This document shows positions 1 to 5,849 of a DNA stretch of 5,857 nucleotides, piece after piece. The notes below the pieces were generated by a model. That model worked only from the letters and a program-made list of their open reading frames with translations. It was not told the DNA's origin and did no database searches. Numbering within the stretch: the stretch's first letter is position 1; every line of letters starts with the position of its first letter. This DNA is from an uncultured Eubacterium sp. (GTDB lineage: Bacteria; Bacillota; Clostridia; Lachnospirales; Lachnospiraceae), in NCBI GenBank assembly GCA_910586045.1, contig CAJUIH010000145.1:1-5857 (forward strand), written 5' to 3'. The position numbers and the translations under genes are program-made.

Positions 1-2
1 AT

Positions 3-119
3 AACCCGGAAACAGTCCGGGAGGCATACAGGCAAAGCACGGAAAATCTGAAATCTTATATGCAGCGCCAGTGGAGCCTTGTGGGAGGAATGGCTGGCAC
101 GTTCAGGGAGATGGAATAA
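3..119 (+). CDS. 3' end of an unrecognised upstream gene (partial)
   Basis: The third forward frame is open from the left edge to a TAA at 117-119 and gives a 38-residue C-terminus rich in Glu, Gln, Arg and Met, ending GTFREME. The other two forward frames stop early. The composition is that of a charged, amphipathic helical tail, with no membrane segment, and codon use resembles the genes downstream. The family could not be recognised from this tail, so no function is offered. It lies on the same strand as the sugar operon, 150 bases upstream of the isomerase start. No strong rho-independent terminator follows it, only a weak GGCA/TGCC pair at 144-164 without a T-run, so some read-through into the operon is possible. 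It could be a regulator or transporter gene of the same locus, but the sequence shown does not decide this. Confidence 0.55.
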   Translation, partial: NPETVREAYRQSTENLKSYMQRQWSLVGGMAGTFREME

Positions 120-174
120 CAAAAACAATTTGACTGGCAGACGGCAAAAAGACAAAAAAATGCCCCAACCACGA

Positions 175-250
175 CAAGTTTTCCGTCGCAATATTTAACA
201 AAACATTTATAATCAATCATAACAACGACAACATCGGCAATGAAAACTTG
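175..250. repeat. Perfect 9-bp inverted repeat flanking the -10 box (possible operator pair)
   Basis: CAAGTTTTC at 175-183 is the exact reverse complement of GAAAACTTG at 242-250. The arms are 67 bp apart centre to centre and enclose the -10 box. Inside, TTATAATCAATCATAA at 207-222 is an imperfect palindrome, with six of eight pairs matching, that overlaps the -10. ACGACAA is repeated directly at 171-177 and 225-231. One or more of these could be the binding site of a pentose-responsive repressor such as a ROK-family XylR, but no site matching a consensus I know with certainty was found, so this is only a candidate. Confidence 0.3.
208..213 (+). promoter_or_regulatory. Consensus -10 box, likely promoter of the isomerase-xylB operon
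   Basis: TATAAT at 208-213 matches the SigA -10 consensus exactly and lies 56 bases upstream of the isomerase ATG. There is no good -35 element at the matching distance: GTCGCA at 185-190, with a 17-base spacer, agrees at only three of six positions. A perfect -10 with a poor -35 suits a regulated promoter, but this is inferred. A second, weaker option is TTGACT at 130-135, which lacks a convincing -10 partner. Confidence 0.45.
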
Positions 251-256
251 AAAGAC

Positions 257-262
257 GGAGGA
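257..262 (+). promoter_or_regulatory. Ribosome binding site of the isomerase gene
   Basis: GGAGGA at 257-262 is a near-perfect Shine-Dalgarno sequence whose GGAGG core ends 8 bases before the ATG at 270. It fixes that start and predicts efficient translation. Confidence 0.85.
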
Positions 263-269
263 AACGATT

Positions 270-1757
270 ATGTTCCAAAATATCCCAAACGTAAAAATCG
301 GCATCGTCGCGGTCAGCCGTGACTGTTTCCCGGAAAGCCTTTCCGTAAACAGACGCAGGGCGCTGGTGGATGCTTATCATGCAAAATACGGCGAAGCAGA
401 TATTTATGAATGCCCAATCTGTATCGTAGAGAGTGAAATCCATATGGTACAGGCATTGGAGGATATCAAAAAGGCCGGCTGCAATGCGCTGGCAGTTTAT
501 CTGGGCAATTTCGGCCCGGAAATATCGGAAACACTGCTGGCAAAGCATTTTGACGGCCCTAAGATCTTTGTAGCCGCAGCGGAAGAGTCCGGGGACAGCC
601 TGGTCGGCGGGCGCGGAGATGCTTACTGCGGCATGCTGAATGCAAGCTATAACTTAAAATTGCGCAATGTGCGTGCCTATATTCCGGAGTATCCGGTTGG
701 TACCGCGGCGGAATGCGCGGATATGATCCATGATTTTGTTCCGATTGCGCGTGCGGTGATCGGCCTTAACGGCTTAAAGATTATCAGCTTCGGTCCAAGG
801 CCGCTGAATTTTTTAGCCTGTAATGCACCGATTAAACAGCTTTATAACCTGAATGTAGAAATCGAAGAAAATTCCGAGCTTGATTTATTTGAATCGTTTA
901 AAAAGCATGAAAAGGATCCAAGGATTCCAGAAGTAGTTGCGGATATGGAAAGGGAGCTTGGCGCCGGAAATCAGAAGCCGGAGATTTTGCCAAAGCTCGC
1001 GCAGTATGAACTGACGCTTTTAGACTGGGTGGAAGCGCACAAAGGATATCGGGAGTATGTCTGCATTGCCGGAAAATGCTGGCCTGCATTCCAGACGCAG
1101 TTTGGTTTTGTGCCTTGTTATGTCAACAGCCGCCTGACCGGCAAGGGAATCCCGGTTTCCTGTGAAGTGGATATTTACGGCGCGTTAAGCGAGTTTATCG
1201 GTACCTGTGTCAGCGAAGATGTGGTAACGCTTTTGGATATTAACAATACTGTCCCGGCGGATATGTATAAAGAAAGCATCGAGGGAAAATTTGATTATAC
1301 GCAAAACGATACGTTTATGGGCTTCCACTGCGGCAATACCTGTTCTTCCAAGCTGACGGCATGTTCGATGAAATACCAGATGATTATGGCGCGTACGCTT
1401 CCGGAAGAAGTTACCCAGGGTACGCTCGAAGGAGATATTGTTCCGGGCGATATTACGTTTTTCCGTTTGCAGAGCACAGCAGACGCAAAACTGCGCGCCT
1501 ATGTGGCACAGGGAGAAGTGCTTCCGGTTGCAACGAAATCATTTGGCGGAATCGGTGTATTTGCAATCCCGCAGATGGGCAGATTTTACCGCCATGTACT
1601 GATCGAGGGCAATTATCCGCACCACGGCGCCGTAGCATTCGGGCATTTTGGAAAGAGTTTATATGAAGTATTTAAACTCATCGGCGTAGAACCAGGGGAG
1701 ATTGGTTTTAACCGGCCAAAAGGCATGCTTTATCCAACCGAAAACCCATTTGCGTAA
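270..1757 (+). CDS. L-fucose/L-arabinose isomerase-fold sugar isomerase, probable D-xylose isomerase (XylA-II type)
   Basis: This 495-residue cytoplasmic enzyme belongs to the family of L-fucose isomerase-related proteins, which interconvert aldoses and ketoses using a divalent metal, usually Mn2+. It is about 100 residues shorter than E. coli FucI (591) and has the usual length of the clostridial branch. Metal-site candidates are Glu299 (in SCEVDIYG), Asp323 (in LLDINN) and His452 (in PHHGAVAFGHFG). The Glu-Asp spacing of 24 equals that of E. coli FucI Glu337/Asp361, and the His motif resembles the one around FucI His528. GFHCGNTCSSK (351-361) is another family-typical block. The ATG at 270 has a strong GGAGGA site. 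The stop is 46 bases before xylB, so the two genes look cotranscribed. Members of this family next to xylB in Clostridia, such as CAC2610 of C. acetobutylicum, have been reported as a non-orthologous xylose isomerase. That function is therefore favoured here. D-arabinose, L-fucose or D-lyxose isomerisation remains possible, because the sequence shows the family and not the substrate. Confidence 0.93.
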   Translation: MFQNIPNVKIGIVAVSRDCFPESLSVNRRRALVDAYHAKYGEADIYECPICIVESEIHMVQALEDIKKAGCNALAVYLGNFGPEISETLLAKHFDGPKIFVAAAEESGDSLVGGRGDAYCGMLNASYNLKLRNVRAYIPEYPVGTAAECADMIHDFVPIARAVIGLNGLKIISFGPRPLNFLACNAPIKQLYNLNVEIEENSELDLFESFKKHEKDPRIPEVVADMERELGAGNQKPEILPKLAQYELTLLDWVEAHKGYREYVCIAGKCWPAFQTQFGFVPCYVNSRLTGKGIPVSCEVDIYGALSEFIGTCVSEDVVTLLDINNTVPADMYKESIEGKFDYTQNDTFMGFHCGNTCSSKLTACSMKYQMIMARTLPEEVTQGTLEGDIVPGDITFFRLQSTADAKLRAYVAQGEVLPVATKSFGGIGVFAIPQMGRFYRHVLIEGNYPHHGAVAFGHFGKSLYEVFKLIGVEPGEIGFNRPKGMLYPTENPFA

Positions 1758-1791
1758 AACAGGCAGAAGCAACAGGCATGCTGTTACAGAT

Positions 1792-1798
1792 AAGGAGA
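1792..1798 (+). promoter_or_regulatory. Ribosome binding site deciding the xylB start
   Basis: AAGGAGA at 1792-1798 lies 6 bases upstream of the ATG at 1804, counted from the end of AAGGAG. The same frame stays open upstream to an ATG at 1702, but that would place the start inside the isomerase gene and add 34 residues unlike any xylulokinase N-terminus. The site therefore selects 1804. Confidence 0.85.
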
Positions 1799-1803
1799 AA
1801 GAA

Positions 1804-3270
1804 ATGTTATATATTGGTATTGATCTTGGCACGTCAGCCGTAAAGCTGCTTCTGATGCAGGCGGATGGCACGATAGAAAATATTGTTTCCAAAGAATACC
1901 CGCTGAGTTTTCCAAATCCGGGCTGGTCAGAACAAAAACCGGAGGACTGGTGGAATGCCTGTGTGGAAGGGATCCGTGAATTAACGGCGCATGCGGACAA
2001 AAGCCAGGTTGCCGGCATCAGCTTTGGCGGGCAGATGCATGGTCTGGTAGTTTTGGATGCGCAGGATCAGGTGATCCGGCCGGCTATTTTATGGAACGAT
2101 GGAAGGACGACGGAAGAAACGGCTTATTTAAATGAAACGGTAGGCCGGGATAAAATTTCGCGGTATACGGCGAATATTGCGTTTGCCGGGTTTACTGCCC
2201 CTAAGATATTATGGATGAAAAAAAATGAGCCGGAACTGTTCGCACAGATCCATAAGATCATGCTGCCAAAAGATTACATCGCATACAAGCTGACAGGCGT
2301 GCATTGTACGGATGTATCGGACGCTTCCGGTATGCTGTTAATGGATGTGGAGCACAAATGCTGGTCAAAAGAAATGATTGAAATCTGCGGGATCCGGGAA
2401 GATCAGCTTGCGCATATCTATGAAAGTTATGAGAAAGTGGGGACGCTTTTGCCGGAAATCGCGGATCAGCTTGGACTGCCTGGGACAGTAATTGTAGCCG
2501 CGGGCGCGGGCGACAACGCGGCGGCGGCGGTTGGAACCGGAACCGTCGGAAACGGAAGCTGCAATATTTCACTTGGGACAAGCGGCACGGTTTTCGTGGC
2601 AAGCGAAACGTTTGCCGTGGACAGCCATAACGCGCTCCATGCGTTTGCGCATGCGGATGGGCATTACCATTTAATGGGCTGCATGTTAAGCGCTGCGTCG
2701 TGCAATAAGTGGTGGATGGAAGATATACTGGGCACCGACGATTTTGCCGCGCAGCAGGCGGATATTACAAAACTGGGAGAAAACCATGTTTATTTTCTGC
2801 CGTATCTGATGGGGGAACGTTCGCCGCATAACGACCCGAAAGCACGCGGTACCTTTACCGGAATTACCATGGATACCACGCGCGCAGACTTGACGCAGGC
2901 CGTACTGGAAGGGGTCGCTTTCGCACTGCGGGATTCGTTTGAAGTAGCAAAGCTTTTGGGCATTCAGATCGAACGCACAAAAATCTGCGGCGGCGGCGCA
3001 AAAAGCCCGCTTTGGAAAAAAATGATTGCAAATATCTTAAATATCCGGGTAGATACGCTTGCAAGCGAAGAAGGGCCGGCGCTTGGCGGGGCAATGCTGG
3101 CGGCGGTTGCCAATGGGGAATATGCGGATGTACAGGAAGCCGCGGAAAAGATTGTAAAAGTCGTAGATACGATTGAACCGGAGGAAGAACTGGCGGCCCT
3201 ATATGAAAAACGGTATCAGACGTTTCGCAAGATTTATCCGCAGCTAAAGGAGATTTTTCCAAGTATGTGA
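1804..3270 (+). CDS. xylB: Xylulokinase
   Basis: This 488-residue kinase of the FGGY family transfers phosphate from ATP to D-xylulose in the cytoplasm, giving D-xylulose 5-phosphate for the pentose phosphate or phosphoketolase pathway. It resembles E. coli XylB along its whole length and has the normal size. The N-terminal half shows the phosphate-binding GIDLGTSAVK (5-14), the substrate-side GGQMHGLV (75-82) and RPAILWNDGR (92-101), then GFTAPKILW (129-137) and LPKDY (154-158). The C-terminal half carries GAGDNAA (234-240) with the expected catalytic base Asp237, the nucleotide-site SLGTSGTVF (256-264), FLPYLMGERSPHN (331-343), and the adenosine motif CGGGAKSPLW (395-404). QMHG plus WNDGR is typical of xylulokinases rather than of glycerol or ribulose kinases. 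The ATG at 1804 begins the protein right before the first kinase strand, as in other XylB proteins. It is the second gene of the operon, 46 bases after the isomerase. All key residues are present. Confidence 0.96.
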   Translation: MLYIGIDLGTSAVKLLLMQADGTIENIVSKEYPLSFPNPGWSEQKPEDWWNACVEGIRELTAHADKSQVAGISFGGQMHGLVVLDAQDQVIRPAILWNDGRTTEETAYLNETVGRDKISRYTANIAFAGFTAPKILWMKKNEPELFAQIHKIMLPKDYIAYKLTGVHCTDVSDASGMLLMDVEHKCWSKEMIEICGIREDQLAHIYESYEKVGTLLPEIADQLGLPGTVIVAAGAGDNAAAAVGTGTVGNGSCNISLGTSGTVFVASETFAVDSHNALHAFAHADGHYHLMGCMLSAASCNKWWMEDILGTDDFAAQQADITKLGENHVYFLPYLMGERSPHNDPKARGTFTGITMDTTRADLTQAVLEGVAFALRDSFEVAKLLGIQIERTKICGGGAKSPLWKKMIANILNIRVDTLASEEGPALGGAMLAAVANGEYADVQEAAEKIVKVVDTIEPEEELAALYEKRYQTFRKIYPQLKEIFPSM

Positions 3271-3384
3271 TGAGTGCAAAAAATCACAAAAATAAATTTA
3301 AATGTAAGAAATGAATATGTAATCAAAAATAAAACCCAATATAAGAAAAAACCTAAACAGAATAAACAAATCTAAATATAAGAA
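3271..3384. other. Very A-rich spacer with a repeated TAAGAA motif
   Basis: The stretch after the xylB stop is strongly A-biased on the + strand and has no convincing reading frame. AATATAAGAAAAA occurs twice, at 3338-3350 and 3375-3387. TAAGAA occurs three times, at 3305, 3342 and 3379, exactly 37 bases apart each time. Beyond this core the 37-base units agree only about as well as their composition would predict, so this is a weak or decayed repeat rather than a clear tandem array. No promoter with both boxes was found on either strand. Confidence 0.4.
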
Positions 3385-3418
3385 AAACAGCGGCTCAGAG
3401 AACTCTTTGCCGCTGTTT
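3385..3418. terminator. Strong hairpin after xylB, probable bidirectional terminator
   Basis: AAACAGCGGC (3385-3394) pairs perfectly with GCCGCTGTTT (3409-3418). The 14-base loop could itself fold through AGA and TCT. The 10-bp GC-cored stem 114 bases past the xylB stop is suitable for ending the operon. On the + strand the stem is followed by only TTT and then CC, a poor U-tract. On the minus strand the stem is followed by TTTTT and CTTATATT, which is the more canonical arrangement. No minus-strand gene arrives at this point within the window, so its use as a + strand terminator is inferred from the stem and its position. Confidence 0.6.
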
Positions 3419-3438
3419 CCGGTACGCAAATATTTGGG

Positions 3439-3630
3439 TTGAAAAATGCGGTGCGAAGGGGTCCGAGGAATCGTAAAAATGCCGTGGACGATACAATGGC
3501 AACGAAATTTGGCAGGAATTTGATTGTGGATTCTATGATTACAGATCAGATTGCACTTGCAAGGGAGTGTATATATTTAAGCAGGACAAGCGATATAGTT
3601 TCGGAGTATGTGAAATGGCTGTCGGAGTAA
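3439..3630 (+). CDS. Doubtful small hypothetical protein or gene remnant
   Basis: The frame runs from a TTG at 3439 to TAA at 3628-3630 and would encode up to 63 residues. No start has a convincing ribosome site. The only in-frame ATG (3496) gives 44 residues, MATKFGRNLIVDSMITDQ onwards, and the GAGGA at 3465-3469 is too far away. From 3496 the protein looks plausible, with an Ile/Leu/Val-rich amphipathic pattern and ending EYVKWLSE, while residues before it are Arg/Asn-rich and unconvincing. There is no signal peptide and no metal or nucleotide motif. The frame is also open back to 3382, across the hairpin, which hints at a decayed longer gene. It lies 42 bases upstream of the glycosyltransferase on the same strand and could be a leader gene for it. 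The family was not recognised, and a chance frame is a real possibility. Confidence 0.35.
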   Translation: MKNAVRRGPRNRKNAVDDTMATKFGRNLIVDSMITDQIALARECIYLSRTSDIVSEYVKWLSE

Positions 3631-3650
3631 TGCGTTCAGCGAGAAAACCT

Positions 3651-3660
3651 GGAGGGGAGG
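3651..3660 (+). promoter_or_regulatory. Purine-rich ribosome binding site of the glycosyltransferase
   Basis: GGAGGGGAGG contains two overlapping Shine-Dalgarno cores, one ending 17 bases and the other 12 bases before the ATG at 3673. The spacing is somewhat long even for the nearer one. No nearer in-frame ATG, GTG or TTG would keep the N-terminal strand of the glycosyltransferase intact, so 3673 is still the best start. Confidence 0.65.
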
Positions 3661-3672
3661 GCATAACATTTT

Positions 3673-4620
3673 ATGAAACAAAATTACGATGTAGAAGCTG
3701 TCATTACAAGCTATAACCAGCAATCCATGATTTATGAAGCGGTGCATTCTTTATGCCGCCAGACCGTAAAGCCCAAAAAGATCCTTATTGTGGACGATGG
3801 ATCGACAGAGGAACAGTCTGTTTTTGTATTAAAAGAAATAGAAGCTGACAGCAGCATTCCGGTTCCGCTGCAGGTGATCCGCCAGGCAAACCGCGGGGTG
3901 TCGGCAGCAAGAAATACGGGTATCCGCAATACAAAGGCGCCCTTGGTATTGGTGCTGGACGGAGATGACCGTCTGGAACCGGATTTTATAAAAGAAGTCA
4001 GCCGTATCCTGATAGAACATCCGGCTATGGTTGCCGCGTCCTCCTGGATGCATACGTTTGGGGTACTGGACGCCGTCGTCCGCCCGGCCGGAGGGGATGT
4101 GTCCGCATTTCTTTCGCGCAACTGCTGCCCCGCAACACATATGTTCCGCCGGGAGGTATGGGAACAATGCGGGGGCTATGATGAATCCATGCGCCAAGGA
4201 TTTGAAGACTGGGATTTCTTTTTAAATATGCTGGAGGCTGTAGCGGACACGTTTGTAGGAATCGTGCAAAAACCGCTGATTCAATATCGGACCGCTCCTG
4301 CTTCTTCCAATGTGAAGAGCATGGAGCTGCGTTTGGAACTTATGCGCGGACTGATTCAAAAACACAGCGGCATTTATAAAGAACATATCGCAGACGCTGT
4401 ATTGGGGGTGGAAGCGGTATCCATGGAACGGCTCTTTGGATGGGAAAATGAAATCACGCATTCCATAGAAAACGGACAGTGTTTATCCGATGTATCCCAA
4501 GCATTTTTAAAAAATCCGTCTTATGGCGATGGCGGTATGGCGGCGGCTGTTCGAATGGAAAGCAGGCGGATGCAATCGGTTCATCATGCTCGTGAGTCGG
4601 CGTTATCTGATAAATTTTAG
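3673..4620 (+). CDS. Family 2 glycosyltransferase (GT-A fold), acceptor unknown
   Basis: This 315-residue inverting glycosyltransferase would move a sugar from a nucleotide-sugar donor to an unknown acceptor such as a cell-surface glycan. The GT-A domain fills the first 210 or so residues. AVITSYNQ (9-16) is the first strand, and ILIVDDGST (37-45) holds the nucleotide-binding Asp pair 41/42. ANRGVSAARNTGI (72-84) is the conserved helix, and VLDGDDRL (94-101) is the metal-binding DXD motif. GGYDESMRQGFEDWDFFL (167-184) contains the ED motif with the expected catalytic base Asp179, within Glu178-Asp179. The remaining 100 residues are helical and variable. There is no membrane segment and no signal peptide, so it should act on the cytoplasmic side. 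The family motif set is intact. No polysaccharide, flagellar or SPP-type genes lie nearby to identify the acceptor; the only same-strand neighbour is the doubtful small frame. Hairpins lie on both sides, suggesting an isolated unit. Assignment to GT2 is firm, the specific role is not. Confidence 0.92.
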   Translation: MKQNYDVEAVITSYNQQSMIYEAVHSLCRQTVKPKKILIVDDGSTEEQSVFVLKEIEADSSIPVPLQVIRQANRGVSAARNTGIRNTKAPLVLVLDGDDRLEPDFIKEVSRILIEHPAMVAASSWMHTFGVLDAVVRPAGGDVSAFLSRNCCPATHMFRREVWEQCGGYDESMRQGFEDWDFFLNMLEAVADTFVGIVQKPLIQYRTAPASSNVKSMELRLELMRGLIQKHSGIYKEHIADAVLGVEAVSMERLFGWENEITHSIENGQCLSDVSQAFLKNPSYGDGGMAAAVRMESRRMQSVHHARESALSDKF

Positions 4621-4641
4621 TGTGCACAAGTATAAATGCCA

Positions 4642-4681
4642 GAAACGGGAAGCGGTTTTTGCGGCGGCCGTTTCCCGTTTC
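4642..4681. terminator. Bidirectional terminator between convergent genes
   Basis: GAAACGGGAA (4642-4651) pairs perfectly with TTCCCGTTTC (4672-4681). The stem continues inward through a G-U pair and CGG/CCG, giving about 14 pairs around a G/T-rich loop. It lies 21 bases past the glycosyltransferase stop and 11 bases beyond the stop of the convergent LysM-GH18 gene, so one hairpin can serve both. Neither side has a long T-run, though each arm ends in a short one, so termination may be partial. Confidence 0.72.
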
Positions 4682-4692
4682 CTACGTCTGTA

Positions 4693-5832
4693 TTACATAT
4701 GCCGGATCCAAAACCGGTCGGCTAACAGCAGCCAATTTGCGCGGAACAATCGCATAATCTGCCAATATCCCATGCCGCGCAGCCCAAATTCGTCTACAAG
4801 ATCAAACTTTGCCTGCATGCTGCGTACATCTTCAAACCATACCTCATGTTCTTTCCCATCTTTATAATAACGGAAAAAAGGCGACTGCGCCGTTTCATCG
4901 AATTGGATCTGCGCGTTATTTTCTATGGCAATCTGTACAGCCTGCACATTGCCGACGGTTCTTGCGCGGGAAACACCCTGTTCAAAAGGAAGCGTCCAGT
5001 CATAGCCGTAATTTGGAATCCCAAGGTTGATTTTTTCTGCGGGAATGCGGGTCAGCGCATATTCCACCACCTGGCGTACCATATGAATCGGCGCGACTGC
5101 CATGGGAGGCCCGTATGTGTAGCCCCATTCGTATGTCATCAATAGAACATTATCGGCCGCTTCCCCAAGCAGACGGTAATCTTTCCCTTCGTACAGCGTC
5201 CCTTTTTGGTCGTCCGCCGTTTTTGGCGCAAGGGCGACGGATACCGGGTATCCGATTGCGTTGATTGCTTCTCTGACATTGGCTACAAATTGTGCGAACG
5301 CGACGCGGTCCTGCGCCAAAATATATTCAAAATCAATGTCTACGCCCTGAAACCCTTTTTGCTGTACGGTTTGCACAAGCTGCTCGATCAGGTTTTGCTG
5401 CGCAGCGTTATTATTTGTGACCTGGCTGATCAGGTAATTGTTAAATCGCCCGTCCGGCCCGAATGGCGTCAGGGTCAGGACCGGGGCCGTCTGATTCGCG
5501 ACGGCCATTTCAATCATAAATGTATCGTCGCTTTGCGGCGCAATCAGGTCGCCGTTTGGTGTAAATCCATAGGAAAATACAAATAATTTGCTAAGATAAG
5601 GCAGTGTCTGCGCCAGTACGTCCGGATTAATATACGGATAGGCATAACCGCCTGTTTCCACTGCTTTTTTTACCTGCGGGCTTTCTCCTTTGCTTAGTAA
5701 AAGCGCCTGTCCGACCGCCAGCGGGTAGGGATCCTCCAATTGGTTGTTATAAATAATGGTATCTGCGGGCACACCCTGTGCAGCGGCAATTTTATATACC
5801 GAATCGCCTGGTTTTACGACATAGATTTCCAT
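4693..5832 (-). CDS. LysM plus GH18 spore-type peptidoglycan glycosidase (SleL/YaaH-like)
   Basis: This 379-residue protein has one N-terminal LysM domain (residues 3-47, IYVVKPGDSVYKIA onwards), which binds the glycan of peptidoglycan. A GH18 barrel follows from about residue 64 to the end. The barrel shows the catalytic GVDIDFEY (163-170), with Glu169 as acid/base after Asp165 and Asp167, then LMTYEWGYTYGPP (231-243), LGIPNYGYDW (270-279) and a closing GMGYWQI (353-359). These features match the SleL/YaaH family, N-acetylglucosaminidases that break down cortex during spore germination. Those enzymes usually carry two LysM domains, so one is short of the usual. There is no signal peptide, as in mother-cell proteins that load onto the forespore. 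The ATG at 5832 is chosen because AAAGGATA lies 9 bases upstream in the aligned register. A TTG at 5838 would add two residues but sits too close. It converges with the glycosyltransferase and its promoter is at or beyond the right edge. Another LysM-GH18 role, in vegetative wall turnover, is possible. Confidence 0.94.
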   Translation of the reverse strand: MEIYVVKPGDSVYKIAAAQGVPADTIIYNNQLEDPYPLAVGQALLLSKGESPQVKKAVETGGYAYPYINPDVLAQTLPYLSKLFVFSYGFTPNGDLIAPQSDDTFMIEMAVANQTAPVLTLTPFGPDGRFNNYLISQVTNNNAAQQNLIEQLVQTVQQKGFQGVDIDFEYILAQDRVAFAQFVANVREAINAIGYPVSVALAPKTADDQKGTLYEGKDYRLLGEAADNVLLMTYEWGYTYGPPMAVAPIHMVRQVVEYALTRIPAEKINLGIPNYGYDWTLPFEQGVSRARTVGNVQAVQIAIENNAQIQFDETAQSPFFRYYKDGKEHEVWFEDVRSMQAKFDLVDEFGLRGMGYWQIMRLFRANWLLLADRFWIRHM

Positions 5833-5841
5833 CGGCAATCG

Positions 5842-5849
5842 TATCCTTT
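5842..5849 (-). promoter_or_regulatory. Ribosome binding site of the LysM-GH18 gene
   Basis: Read on the minus strand the sequence before the ATG contains AAAAAGGATACGATTGCCG. AAGGA is a partial Shine-Dalgarno. Aligned to AAGGAGG, it leaves 9 bases to the ATG at 5832 but only 3 to the upstream TTG at 5838, which favours the ATG. Confidence 0.55.

Noticed and set aside
144..164. GGCA/TGCC pair as a terminator for the upstream gene
   Set aside because: Only four pairs around a 13-base A-rich loop, with no T-run after it.
56..304. Minus-strand frame of 82 codons with a hydrophobic translation over the left end and spacer
   Set aside because: It overlaps the upstream gene tail, the promoter and the isomerase start, has no ribosome site, and its hydrophobicity comes from the A-rich + strand read in reverse.
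889..905. Possible CcpA catabolite-repression (cre) site, TTGAATCGTTTAAA, inside the isomerase gene
   Set aside because: It departs from the cre consensus in the left half-site and lies within well-conserved coding sequence.
1702..1803. N-terminal extension of XylB from an ATG inside the isomerase gene
   Set aside because: The added residues match no xylulokinase N-terminus, and AAGGAGA just before 1804 marks the true start.
3439..3467. Promoter for the small frame and glycosyltransferase using TTGAAA at 3439
   Set aside because: The sequence 17 bases downstream (CCGAGG) bears no resemblance to a -10 box.
3732..4197. Two long minus-strand frames within the glycosyltransferase gene
   Set aside because: They are antisense to intact, motif-bearing GT2 codons, and their translations show no family features.
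4809..5586. Several + strand frames across the LysM-GH18 gene
   Set aside because: They are shadows of the minus-strand gene, which has complete LysM and GH18 motifs throughout.
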